Assembly: GCA_040753915.1 (NCBI GenBank)
Contig: JBFMDN010000045.1
Span: forward strand, 1 to 46,333
From: JBFMDN01 sp040753915
GTDB lineage: Bacteria; Desulfobacterota; Desulfomonilia; Desulfomonilales; Desulfomonilaceae
Length of the DNA stretch: 46,333 nt
Direction: 5' to 3'
Within the stretch, counting starts at the first letter, position 1; each line of letters starts with the position of its first letter. This document shows, piece by piece, positions 24,347 through 32,625 of the stretch. Position numbers and translations under genes: made by a program. The notes under the pieces are model-generated. The model searched no databases. It was not told where the DNA came from and worked only from the letters and a program-made list of their open reading frames with translations.

Positions 24347-24740
24347 ATGTGTCGCCTCTCTTGCGCAATACAGCCGATTCCACCGACTGTACAACGTGCT
24401 CATGCTCGAATGGCTTCGAGACAAAGCAGTCGATAAGACCTTGGGGATATGCTTGTCGTAGGAAGGTGGCTTTCGGATCCGAACCCGATATCATGATAAG
24501 AGCGGCTGAAGGATCGCATACGTGTATTTTCTCGGTCAACTCTGTCCCTTTCATGTCCGTGAGTTGCCAATCAAGAAGAATAGCAGCGAATTTCTGTTCC
24601 TCTACGCGCGCAAGCGCTTCCGCGCCAGATCCCGCTGTCTTTACCTGCCATCCGGCTCGGCGAAATATACGAGCTAAAAGCCAGCACATGTCGGGCTCGT
24701 CGTCCACCACCAGGATCCATCGCTCGCAAGACTCGTTCAA
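24345..24740 (-). CDS. Stand-alone receiver-domain response regulator
   Basis: This protein of about 131 residues is a single receiver: WILVVDDEPDMCWLLARIFR, phospho-acceptor Asp in AAILLDWQLTDMKG, and the conserved Lys in FVSKPFEH. No output domain follows. I chose a TTG start at 24740 that overlaps the kinase stop (TTGA) and follows GAGGAAGGGG. A longer frame to 24851 would only read through the kinase gene. It is translationally coupled to the upstream kinase and may relay phosphate or inhibit the kinase rather than bind DNA. Confidence 0.8.
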   Translation of the reverse strand: MNESCERWILVVDDEPDMCWLLARIFRRAGWQVKTAGSGAEALARVEEQKFAAILLDWQLTDMKGTELTEKIHVCDPSAALIMISGSDPKATFLRQAYPQGLIDCFVSKPFEHEHVVQSVESAVLRKRGDT

Positions 24741-26233
24741 GTGTCCCCTTCCTCGCTCAGGGCCGGGAAGCGAAGCGTAAACGTGGCTCCCTGTCCGATT
24801 TCGCTCTGCACTTCTATACGGCCGAAGTGCTGCTCCACAATAGAATAGCATATGGACAGGCCAAGCCCAACGCCCTTGCCCACGGGCGACAAGGTGAAGA
24901 AGGGATCGAAGATGTTCCTGATTACTTCCTGTGACATACCCCGACCGGTGTCCTCGACGCGCGCGACAAGCTCCTCTGCAACGCGCTCGACAGCGACGCG
25001 CAATTCGCCGCCGTCAGGCATCGAGGCAATTGCATTGAGGAATAGATTCAAGAATACTTGCTGAATCTGACCGGCGTCACCTCGCATGAGCAAGGGAGTC
25101 TGCGGCAACGCTGCGCGTATAGTAGTGTTGTGAATCTTGGCTCTGTGTTGGACGAGATCCAGGGATGACTGGATCGCACCGACCAGATCTACGGGGTGCA
25201 TGTCCGTCGTTGGGGAAGGGCGTGCAAAGCGCAGAAGATTCTCTATGGTAATCGTGGCCCTCTGTATTCCTGCAAGAATCTTTTTCACGCACGCCTTGCT
25301 CAATTCAGGGCTGATGTCTTCCTCGAGAAGCATCTGGGCCGCCGACGAGCATATTGCCAAAGGATTTCTGATCTCGTGAGCAATGCCATCCGCCATGACA
25401 CCGAGAGCCGAGAGTTTTTGGGCCTGGAGAAGTTGAGCCTCGAGCTTCCGCCGCTCGCTCAGGTCGCGACCCACTCCGACAACGCCTATGGTTAAAGCAT
25501 TGGCATCCCTCATGGGAGAGAGGACCCAACTGATCGGGAGCCTTGAACCTGTAGACGTGCTGAGATCCCATTCACCGGTTTGCATAGTGTCTTCAGCACG
25601 GAGCGTGTCGAAGACTCTCAGGAAATCTTCGCGGTGATTGGGGCATATCCTTTCGGAAAAGACAGTTCCTTTCACTTGGTGAACCTTGTATCCGGAAAGG
25701 CGTTCCGCAGCGTTGTTCCACGTGAGGATCCTCCCCTCGTAATCGGTGGAAAGCATAATGTCCATCGCATTTTCCACCACGCTCGCCAGGTGACGCTCGA
25801 TTCGACGGACCTCACCGTTCAAGCGAATCTGTTCGGTGACATCTTCCATCAAGAGTACGGCATTCTCGATCTTGCCACGGCGTGAGAAGGGCAGGATGCT
25901 GTAGAAATAGTTCCGGATCGGGATTCCGGGAGCCCTGTACGTCATGCGCTCCCCGTTGATCGGTTTATTGTCCGCGATTACTTGACGAAGGTTTCGCACA
26001 AGGTCTGTGTTGTCCACTATTGGTTGGGGCAAGATGTGCTCGATCTTCTCTCCGACCACGTCCTTCTTGCTCATCTTGCTCTTCTTGAGGAAGTTTCTGT
26101 TAGCGAGCACGATCCGCAAGTCAAGGTCCATCACGAGGACCGACGTTGGAATCGCATCGAGAACCGTGTCAAGAAGCTCTTCGTGCCTTGTGACGCGGTC
26201 CGAGGTGACAGAGCCATCTTCTTTGCGCTTCAC
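24737..26233 (-). CDS. PAS-domain sensor histidine kinase
   Basis: This soluble kinase has about 498 residues. PAS 1 begins LLDTVLDAIPTSVLVMDLDL, PAS 2 begins RHLASVVENAMDIMLSTDYE, then HisKA with ADGIAHEIRNPLAICSSAAQ and HATPase with NLFLNAIASMP, EDTGRGM and GKGVGLGLSI. The open frame extends to 26665, but the extra ~140 N-terminal residues are low in family similarity and cross a dispersed palindrome (26331-26347). I prefer the GTG at 26233, behind GGGGGTT. Coupled to the receiver gene and situated upstream of gvpA, it probably helps regulate vesicle genes, either directly or through the sigma-54 activator. Confidence 0.82.
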   Translation of the reverse strand: MKRKEDGSVTSDRVTRHEELLDTVLDAIPTSVLVMDLDLRIVLANRNFLKKSKMSKKDVVGEKIEHILPQPIVDNTDLVRNLRQVIADNKPINGERMTYRAPGIPIRNYFYSILPFSRRGKIENAVLLMEDVTEQIRLNGEVRRIERHLASVVENAMDIMLSTDYEGRILTWNNAAERLSGYKVHQVKGTVFSERICPNHREDFLRVFDTLRAEDTMQTGEWDLSTSTGSRLPISWVLSPMRDANALTIGVVGVGRDLSERRKLEAQLLQAQKLSALGVMADGIAHEIRNPLAICSSAAQMLLEEDISPELSKACVKKILAGIQRATITIENLLRFARPSPTTDMHPVDLVGAIQSSLDLVQHRAKIHNTTIRAALPQTPLLMRGDAGQIQQVFLNLFLNAIASMPDGGELRVAVERVAEELVARVEDTGRGMSQEVIRNIFDPFFTLSPVGKGVGLGLSICYSIVEQHFGRIEVQSEIGQGATFTLRFPALSEEGDT

Positions 26234-26330
26234 GGTATAACCCCCACGGTGCGGATGATCTTCTGAAGACGAGCCTAACACGGTTACAGCAGTTACCAAC
26301 GATAGTGTCCGTTTCTCCCGTTCGACAATG

Positions 26331-26347
26331 ACGGGCGGGACGCCCGT
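26331..26347. repeat. GC-rich palindrome of dispersed-repeat type
   Basis: ACGGGCG-GGA-CGCCCGT is a perfect 7-bp stem with a 3-nt loop. Palindromes of this GGGCGGGACGCCC type occur as dispersed repeats in many bacterial genomes. Here it lies inside the N-terminal extension of the kinase reading frame, which argues that the extension is not coding. Confidence 0.6.
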
Positions 26348-26843
26348 CCCACCGGTCTGTGATCCTCGCATGAATATGCTCGACACATGGGAATCGGACA
26401 GAATTTCTGGCAACCGATATAAAGGCGGATGTTCCTTGACGGGTCCGATCATGGGATTGTGCGCTAGCATCGTTCGGTTCTGAGAGGAGTCGGTCCTTCC
26501 AGGCAGTCTGATTGCGAGGGCTTGATCCCGGGCAATCTCCTCAGTCCAGGTGGGAGATTCCCGGGCATCCGACGGAGCTTTGATCCTCGCAACGGTCACG
26601 CGTCCGGCAGAGGGCATCCGGGCGGCGTCCTCTACCGGCATGTGACCTCCTATAGTGGAGCGCATTTAATGCACCTCGGAACCTGATTCGCAAACCGACT
26701 CATTAACGATAGCGCGAAGGCAACGGCCGCGCTCCACTATCGTGTCGGCCATAAGCTAGGGGCTCCACGGGCACTGATGGGAAATTACGACCTCTATTAT
26801 GACCACACGTCGGCCGAAGGCTCGTTGGCTTTCCACTGCAATG

Positions 26844-26872
26844 ACTGCCACGCATATTCAATGCGTGGCAGT
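26844..26872 (-). terminator. Perfect 12-bp stem-loop after gvpF/L copy 2
   Basis: ACTGCCACGCAT and ATGCGTGGCAGT form a perfect 12-bp stem with a 5-nt loop, 24 nt past the end of the gvpF/L copy 2 gene on the minus strand. No T-tract follows. It is likely the 3' boundary of the activator/chaperone operon. It shares the TGCCACG/CGTGGCA core with the hairpin at 35661-35680, so it may also be a REP-type element. Confidence 0.55.
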
Positions 26873-26896
26873 ATAGATACGCGACTCGGTTGGACT

Positions 26897-27679
26897 TTAC
26901 AATCCCTTGACCGCGAGGACTGTGGCACCTTCTTGTCTGGGATCCGTGACGACGAAATTGTATGGGGGCCAAGGTCCTGTTAAGAGAGCTCTTGATCGCT
27001 GTTGGCCGTAGAGCGCGTGAAAGGCATCCAGAAACCTCTTTTTCTTGACCCTTGGAACCAAAAAATAGAGCGAGACCATCACGCTGGGCTCGCCCTCGCG
27101 CCGGCATTCGACAGCCCGTTCGTAATTCACTGCCGCGCACAGGCCGTTGAAGTGGTTGGCGTGCTTGTCCACAATGCGCTGTGTTATTTCCTGGAGTAGC
27201 AGATCTCTGCGGTAATATGACCTTCGACGCGCAAGATACGTTGTGCCCCGCGAGAGTTTACTCATTCCCGTCTCTCCAGTGGCAACGCTTTCCGCCGGGT
27301 GGCTCCTGTCGTCATCCAAGCACTTTCCGTCAAGGAGGATCCGCAATCCCATTTCATCACAGCCATCGAGCACCGCGAGCATTCTCTCATAGCGATCCCT
27401 GTGCGTCCGGAGCAACTGTCTCACGTGGGAGATGTTATCGAAAAAGGCTCCGAACCGGAACGGTATGACAGTTCTCTCCTCATGCAGGCAAGCAATGACT
27501 CGGTGGTAGGCAGTTGCAGACTCCGTCGTGAGACGAGTCTCCGGTTGGTGGATTTCAGATAATACTGCAGCGAGGCCGTTTTCGACAACGAGCTGCACGG
27601 CATTCCCGTTCAAGCCTAGCTGTGGCTCCTGCATGCGACGGGACGTGTCTTGAGCCACGCAGTACAAGAGAATCTTCAT
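26897..27679 (-). CDS. Gas vesicle GvpF/GvpL family protein (copy 2)
   Basis: This 260-residue GvpF/L protein starts MKILLYCVAQDT, has the family block TVIPFRFGAFFDNISHVRQL in the middle and ends with TGPWPPYNFV, the C-terminal signature. Its ATG overlaps the stop of copy 3 (ATGA), indicating translational coupling. Three divergent copies in one locus may form a mixed assembly that handles GvpA. It is the last gene of the operon that starts near 33.5 kb. Confidence 0.88.
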   Translation of the reverse strand: MKILLYCVAQDTSRRMQEPQLGLNGNAVQLVVENGLAAVLSEIHQPETRLTTESATAYHRVIACLHEERTVIPFRFGAFFDNISHVRQLLRTHRDRYERMLAVLDGCDEMGLRILLDGKCLDDDRSHPAESVATGETGMSKLSRGTTYLARRRSYYRRDLLLQEITQRIVDKHANHFNGLCAAVNYERAVECRREGEPSVMVSLYFLVPRVKKKRFLDAFHALYGQQRSRALLTGPWPPYNFVVTDPRQEGATVLAVKGL

Positions 27680-28488
27680 GTTTCGGGTTCTTCCAGCACC
27701 AGTGCAGGTACGAAGCTATACGGAGGCCATGGTCCGGATACTTGAAAAACGAGCCCCCTGTCGGCAAATTCGTTGTTGGCGTGCTCCACGAGGAAAAAGA
27801 GCTCCCGGACCCGGTGCGAACCAACAAGAAAAGCCCAGTTGGCAGCGGTTTCCCGGCCTTCCGCATCCAAAGACAGGGTAGTGACGGGTCTCTTCACTGA
27901 ATCGAAGGAACAGGCATGCAGATTGGCAGAAACTCTGCCACATGCATCCTTCAGCCAAGATCCGACTTCCTTGTCTACCTTGGCTCGCAGTTGCTGTTCC
28001 TTGAAGTATCGAAGCCCCGGCGTCATTGAAGCAAGATCTGAGGAATGCTTTTCCAACATGTCTCGGAAGAGCGTCTCGCGTGCATCTGATCTGGAGAACA
28101 AGGCCTTGACTCCCCACTCCTCAGATCCTCGGGTATGCTCTAGGAACCCTCGAATGGTTTCATAATTTCTCTCGATGAGCTCCACGAGAGCCTGCTCGGA
28201 AGAAAACAGTGCTCCGAATCGCGCTGGAAGCACAGGCGACCACTTCATGATTAGGGAAGCTACCTCTCCGTGACGAAGAGCCTGAGGCCCGAGCCAGGAA
28301 ATGTCCTGGAGACGCTTCTCTGCCTCGGGACCTTCGAAGTCTTCTAGGGCGGCTTCCCCGGCGAGCGCTGTAACATCTTCCACGGTGATAGAGCGCACGA
28401 CTCCATCACGTTGCAGGGCTTCACCCGGAGCCTCCAATAGGCTCTTCGTGTCAGCAAAGCAGAAAAGGTGCAGCACTACGTCCCTCAC
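27676..28488 (-). CDS. Gas vesicle GvpF/GvpL family protein (copy 3)
   Basis: This 270-residue GvpF/L protein opens RDVVLHLFCFADTKSLLEAP, carries SPVLPARFGALFSSEQALVE in the middle and SGPWPPYSFVP near the end. It starts with GTG overlapping the CDC48 stop (GTGA), so it is coupled to the ATPase. That coupling suggests the ATPase and the GvpF/L proteins work together on shell subunits, an inference from gene arrangement. Confidence 0.88.
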   Translation of the reverse strand: MRDVVLHLFCFADTKSLLEAPGEALQRDGVVRSITVEDVTALAGEAALEDFEGPEAEKRLQDISWLGPQALRHGEVASLIMKWSPVLPARFGALFSSEQALVELIERNYETIRGFLEHTRGSEEWGVKALFSRSDARETLFRDMLEKHSSDLASMTPGLRYFKEQQLRAKVDKEVGSWLKDACGRVSANLHACSFDSVKRPVTTLSLDAEGRETAANWAFLVGSHRVRELFFLVEHANNEFADRGLVFQVSGPWPPYSFVPALVLEEPET

Positions 28489-30617
28489 AGGTCACCTGCC
28501 GACATCTCCGCAAGGGCTGATTCAACGTCCGTTTTCTCGATCATCACAGATGGCTCAGAATCGGGATTCTTCTTCAGAGCCTCAACAGCTCTCTTGACGG
28601 CCCTATGTGCGGCCCTTCTGCACACCGCAGCGATCTCTGCTCCACTGAATCCTTCAGTAAGCGAAGCCAAATCCCGCGCGACGATTCCCTTCTCCAGCGG
28701 TTTGTTTCTCAAATGCACTTGGAAGATGGCCTCCCGGTCTTTTTCATTGGGCATGGGGATTTCCACGATTTCATCGAAGCGACCGGGCCTGAGCACAGCA
28801 GGATCGAGCATGTCCGAACGGTTGGTCGCGCCGAGAACGAGAACCCCCTTTAGCTCGTCAATTCCATCGAATTCGGCCAGGAACTGACTTAGGACACGCT
28901 CGGACACGTGGGAATCGCTCGATGCCCCGCTTCTCGTGGGCAACAGCGCGTCGATCTCGTCGAGGAAGACGATGCACGGCGAGGCCTGTCTGGCTTTCCT
29001 GAATATATCCCTCACCCCTTCTTCGGATTCTCCCACGTATTTTGATAAGAGGGCAGGTCCTTTGACGGAAATGAAATTCACCTTACTCTCGTTCGCGATT
29101 GCCTTTGCCAACATCGTTTTGCCGCAGCCGGGAGGTCCCGAGAGGAGTATTCCCTTTGGCGGCTTGGCTCCGGCCTGCTCGAATACATGAGGATATTGAA
29201 GCGGCCACTCTACAGCTTCTATGAGACGAGCCTTGAGAGCCTCGTGCCCGCCGACGTCATCCCAGCGAACGTCAGGCACTTCTACGAAGACCTCGCGGAT
29301 AGCGGAAGGCTCCACCTCAGCAAGAGCGTCAAGAAAGTCGGCCAAGTGCACTTCAAGGCTGGCCAACTGCTCATAGGGGATCCCCGCTGCCGTGAAGTCT
29401 ATGTTCGGGATAATTCGCCTGAGGCATCGCATTGCAGCCTCTCGACAGAGCGCCTCCAGATCCGCCCCCACGAATCCGTGAGTGATCTCGGCGATGTGAT
29501 CCATGTCCACATCGTCAGCCAGAGGCATCCCGCGACTATGGATTTCCAGGATATCCTGCCTGCCATGACGGTCGGGGATAGGGATAGCTATCTCCCGATC
29601 GAAACGGCCAGGGCGCCTGAGGGCAGGGTCAAGGGCGTTCGGGATGTTTGTGGCGGCGATGACCACCACATTCTGCCGCTTGGTCAGACCGTCCATCAGG
29701 GCCAAAAGTTGAGCGACGACCCGCTTCTCAACGTCCCCGACCACTTTCTCTCGGCGAGGAGCGATCGCGTCGATCTCATCGAGAAATACGACACTTGGCC
29801 CCTTCTTCGTCGCTTCCGCGAAAATCTGCCTCAGGTGGGCCTCACTTTCGCCATAGAATTTGTGGATGATCTCCGGCCCGCTCACCGAAAAGAAATTGGC
29901 TTCCGTCTCGTGGGCGATGGATCGGGCAATGAGGGTCTTGCCGCATCCAGGAGGCCCGTGAAGGAGCACACCTTTCGGAGCGTCAATACCAAGACGTTCA
30001 AAGACCTCGGGATACCGGAGAGGAAGCTCGATCATTTCCCTGATTCTCTGAAGCTGGGGCTTCAGACCGCCGATATCCTCGTACGAAAGAGTGTGAGCCC
30101 TTTCAGGGGTATCGGCCTTGCCAATCACGAGCTCGGTGGACGGAACGATCATCGCAGGCCCTTTGGGGGTTGTCATCTGGACCTTGAAATCCGCGGAGCG
30201 GCTTCCGAAGAGCATGGCTCGGATGACATCTCCTTCCACTACGGCTAACCCGTCAAGAAGACTCCCTATGTAATTCAGATCCCGTTCCGTCGGGGTGACC
30301 GTTGTGGGAGTGAGCACCAGCCGAACAGCCGGTTGCGCGTCGATCTTCTTGACGGTGACCACCTCATCCAGTCCCACTTTGGCATTTTGTCGCGTCAACC
30401 CATCAAGCTGAACCCGGGACTGCCCTCGGAGCTCCTTGTATGCCGGCATGGCCTTGCAGACGGTGATGCGCTTCCCTTTGACTTCAACGATGTCGCCGAT
30501 CGAGGCACCGAGCTTTTCCAGATCCTCGGGCCCCATGCGGGCGTATCCGCGACCGACATCCTTGTTCAATGCTTCGGTGACCTTGAGCTTTGCAGAGGGA
30601 AAATCAGTCTTGCCCAT
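28485..30617 (-). CDS. CDC48/VAT-type double AAA+ ATPase in the gas-vesicle locus
   Basis: This 710-residue protein has a CDC48-type N-domain (residues 1 to about 185, with VTEALNKDVGRGYARM) and two AAA+ modules. D1 has Walker A GPPGCGKTLIA near 220 and Walker B VVFLDEIDAIAPR. D2 has Walker A GPPGCGKTMLA near 493 and Walker B IVFLDEIDALLP, with the arginine-finger region LRPGRFDE. CDC48/p97 and archaeal VAT unfold proteins. It is coupled to GvpF/L genes and lies 10 nt after the Hsp20 gene, so a role in remodelling vesicle proteins or in vesicle disassembly is likely. This is not part of the standard minimal gvp set. Function within vesicles is inferred. Confidence 0.92.
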   Translation of the reverse strand: MGKTDFPSAKLKVTEALNKDVGRGYARMGPEDLEKLGASIGDIVEVKGKRITVCKAMPAYKELRGQSRVQLDGLTRQNAKVGLDEVVTVKKIDAQPAVRLVLTPTTVTPTERDLNYIGSLLDGLAVVEGDVIRAMLFGSRSADFKVQMTTPKGPAMIVPSTELVIGKADTPERAHTLSYEDIGGLKPQLQRIREMIELPLRYPEVFERLGIDAPKGVLLHGPPGCGKTLIARSIAHETEANFFSVSGPEIIHKFYGESEAHLRQIFAEATKKGPSVVFLDEIDAIAPRREKVVGDVEKRVVAQLLALMDGLTKRQNVVVIAATNIPNALDPALRRPGRFDREIAIPIPDRHGRQDILEIHSRGMPLADDVDMDHIAEITHGFVGADLEALCREAAMRCLRRIIPNIDFTAAGIPYEQLASLEVHLADFLDALAEVEPSAIREVFVEVPDVRWDDVGGHEALKARLIEAVEWPLQYPHVFEQAGAKPPKGILLSGPPGCGKTMLAKAIANESKVNFISVKGPALLSKYVGESEEGVRDIFRKARQASPCIVFLDEIDALLPTRSGASSDSHVSERVLSQFLAEFDGIDELKGVLVLGATNRSDMLDPAVLRPGRFDEIVEIPMPNEKDREAIFQVHLRNKPLEKGIVARDLASLTEGFSGAEIAAVCRRAAHRAVKRAVEALKKNPDSEPSVMIEKTDVESALAEMSAGDL

Positions 30618-30627
30618 GAGAGCCCCC

Positions 30628-31158
30628 CTAATTCTGGCACCAGATCTCGATCATGCCGTTGTTGCATGACACCTTGATCTGGTCCATGGAATACTTCTTG
30701 GGCAGCAACAGCTCCTTGTAATATTTCTTTTCCCCTCGTTTCCCGGATATGGTCAGGACATCGTCCGTGACATTGAGATCCAGATCTTGCTCGCTGATGC
30801 CTGGCATTTCCGCGACGATGAGCGTGTGGTCTTCTTCCTCAAAAACGTCTACGAGCGGCTCTCGGACCTCCTGAACAACGGTGCGCCCCGATTCCTTGTC
30901 GCGGCGGATGTTTCCGAAGGGTTCCACTTTGACCTTTTCCCCTTCTTTTCCCAGTCCTACCCGAACATTGAATCCGTACACGCCCTTGAACTGTTTACCC
31001 GGCCCAAAATCGGGGATCTCGCCGGAGCCCTTGAGCTCTTGTGCGGTTGCGGCCAGATCGTTCAGCTTTTCGACCAAGTCCGTCAGCGCACCCAGCAATC
31101 CGCCAGCTCCCCAACTTTGGTCCTCACCTCTGCTGCTGCCTTTATCCCTCTTGGTCAT
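30628..31158 (-). CDS. Hsp20/alpha-crystallin-like protein, GvpH-like
   Basis: This 176-residue protein has an acidic/Gly-rich N-terminal half (LLGALTDLVEKLNDLAATAQ) and a C-terminal Hsp20-like domain from about 100 (PLVDVFEEEDHTLIVAEMPG, then ITSGKR-like VLTISGKRGEKKY and KVSCNNGMIEI). Haloarchaeal GvpH is also Hsp20-like and acts as a chaperone for GvpA. The ATG at 31158 follows AGGAG and overlaps the end of the activator gene by 17 nt. A longer frame from 31188 is unlikely. Confidence 0.85.
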   Translation of the reverse strand: MTKRDKGSSRGEDQSWGAGGLLGALTDLVEKLNDLAATAQELKGSGEIPDFGPGKQFKGVYGFNVRVGLGKEGEKVKVEPFGNIRRDKESGRTVVQEVREPLVDVFEEEDHTLIVAEMPGISEQDLDLNVTDDVLTISGKRGEKKYYKELLLPKKYSMDQIKVSCNNGMIEIWCQN

Positions 31159-32572
31159 CGTCGCTCTCCTTGTCGATCCTGATATCAAATTCCTTGATTT
31201 TCGAATGGATGGTCTTGTAGTCGACTTGCAACAGTCGTGCCGCCTTTGCTTTGTTGCCTTTTGTTTTGCGCAAAGTATGGGTGATCACCTGTTTTTCCAC
31301 CTGGCTTGTGCACCGACGTACCACCTCTTTAAGGGAGAGGCCGGCCCACTCCCCGTTTGGGGCGTTGACAGAAGCCTGGGGATCTTGAGCCCGCGCCGGC
31401 TCCAGATGGAGGTGACCCGGACCGATGTAGTCGTCGGCCTGCAGGACAGCCCTCCGAACTACCGATTTGAGGTGACGGACATTTCCGGGCCAACTGTACG
31501 ACAGCAGCAGGCTTATGGCTGATTCTGAGAAACCTTTCACCGATTTCCCGAGCTCAACGTTGGTGGCCCTGACAAATCGTTCGGCAAGGTAGAGAAGATC
31601 ATCCGTTCGCTCACGAAGCGGCGGTATGTTTATGGTAAACTCACTCAGCCGGTAAAAGAGATCTCCGCTGAAGGAACCATCAACGATTGCGCTGCCGAGA
31701 TCCTTGTTTGTAGCCGCAAGCAGGCGCACGTCCACGCTGACCGGTTTGCGGCCGCCTACAGGGTAAAAGCTCTTTTCCTGGATAGCTCTCAAAAGCTTTA
31801 CTTGAGAATTCAGCGGCATATTAGCAATTTCATCGAGAAACAGGGTGCCTTCTTGGGCCATCTCGAACTTGCCGGCTCGCGAGGTGCTGGCTCCCGTGAA
31901 CGCCCCTTTCTCGTACCCGAACATCTCGCTTTCAAAGAGGGATTCGGGAATCGCTCCACAGTCCAAGGGAACGAAGGGCCCCTTGGACCGACTGCTGAAC
32001 CGGTGGATTGCACTGGCGACCACTTCTTTGCCCGTTCCGGTTTCTCCCTGAATTACCACGGTAAAATTCGAGCCAGCCACCAGCGCGATTTCAGACACGA
32101 TTCGTTTCACCGCATCACTCGGGCCAAGCATGGCTCTGAGCTCGGTTACCGTCGCGCTCTCCTCTTCGCCAGATGATGGGACCTGTTTCATCTGGGCATG
32201 GCGAATCCTCAAAGCCTTGTTGATTCTCTTGATGAGCTCGCGGTTATTGACAGGCTTCTGCAAGTAGTCGAACGCGCCTTCCTTTACCGCACGAACTGCC
32301 CCCTCGACTCCCCCGAACGCACTGATCATGATGACTGGGATATAAGGGTTGAGCGCTTTAGACATCCTGAGCACTTCCATCCCGTCAACGCCCTCCATCT
32401 TGAAATCCAGGAGGACGACGTCCGGCATTCCCAGTCGCATCATCTCGATAGCCGACTCACCACTGTACGCCACAGTCGGTATGAATCCCTCCTGCTTGAG
32501 GAGATGAAACAGGATGTCGCAAAAGTCTCTCTCATCGTCCACAATGAGTATTCTGGCTGCTTCCTGCGCCAT
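31142..32572 (-). CDS. NtrC-family sigma-54-dependent response regulator
   Basis: This 476-residue activator has a receiver (residues 1-120; Asp56 in VVLLDFKMEG, Lys in YLQKP). The sigma-54-interacting AAA+ domain, about 145-380, carries Walker A GETGTGKE, the GAFTGA loop in GYEKGAFTGAS and Walker B GTLFLDEIAN. A C-terminal Fis-type helix-turn-helix reads GNKAKAARLLQVDYKTIHSK. It probably activates the -24/-12 promoters at gvpA (24187-24202) and in front of its own operon (33543-33557). The cognate kinase may be one of the two PAS kinases in this locus. It precedes the Hsp20 gene. Confidence 0.93.
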   Translation of the reverse strand: MAQEAARILIVDDERDFCDILFHLLKQEGFIPTVAYSGESAIEMMRLGMPDVVLLDFKMEGVDGMEVLRMSKALNPYIPVIMISAFGGVEGAVRAVKEGAFDYLQKPVNNRELIKRINKALRIRHAQMKQVPSSGEEESATVTELRAMLGPSDAVKRIVSEIALVAGSNFTVVIQGETGTGKEVVASAIHRFSSRSKGPFVPLDCGAIPESLFESEMFGYEKGAFTGASTSRAGKFEMAQEGTLFLDEIANMPLNSQVKLLRAIQEKSFYPVGGRKPVSVDVRLLAATNKDLGSAIVDGSFSGDLFYRLSEFTINIPPLRERTDDLLYLAERFVRATNVELGKSVKGFSESAISLLLSYSWPGNVRHLKSVVRRAVLQADDYIGPGHLHLEPARAQDPQASVNAPNGEWAGLSLKEVVRRCTSQVEKQVITHTLRKTKGNKAKAARLLQVDYKTIHSKIKEFDIRIDKESDDDQEG

Positions 32573-32625
32573 GGCCTTTCTCCCCTCTCGTAGCGGCCTT
32601 CAGACGAATACGGTGCCAGCGCCAG

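Larger units (their letters stand above)
26234..26896. other. Intergenic region between the kinase and gvpF/L copy 2
   Basis: With the kinase started at 26233 this 663-nt gap holds no supportable gene. It contains a GC-rich palindrome (26331-26347), a pair of perfect 12-base inverted arms (ATAGTGGAGCGC at 26652-26663 and GCGCTCCACTAT at 26729-26740), and a 12-bp stem-loop (26844-26872). I recognised no -24/-12 or strong -35/-10 promoter for the kinase. Confidence 0.5.

Noticed and set aside
26234..26665. N-terminal extension of the PAS kinase by about 144 residues
   Set aside because: The extra residues show no domain, cross a dispersed GC palindrome, and a GTG with a better ribosome site starts just before the first PAS domain.
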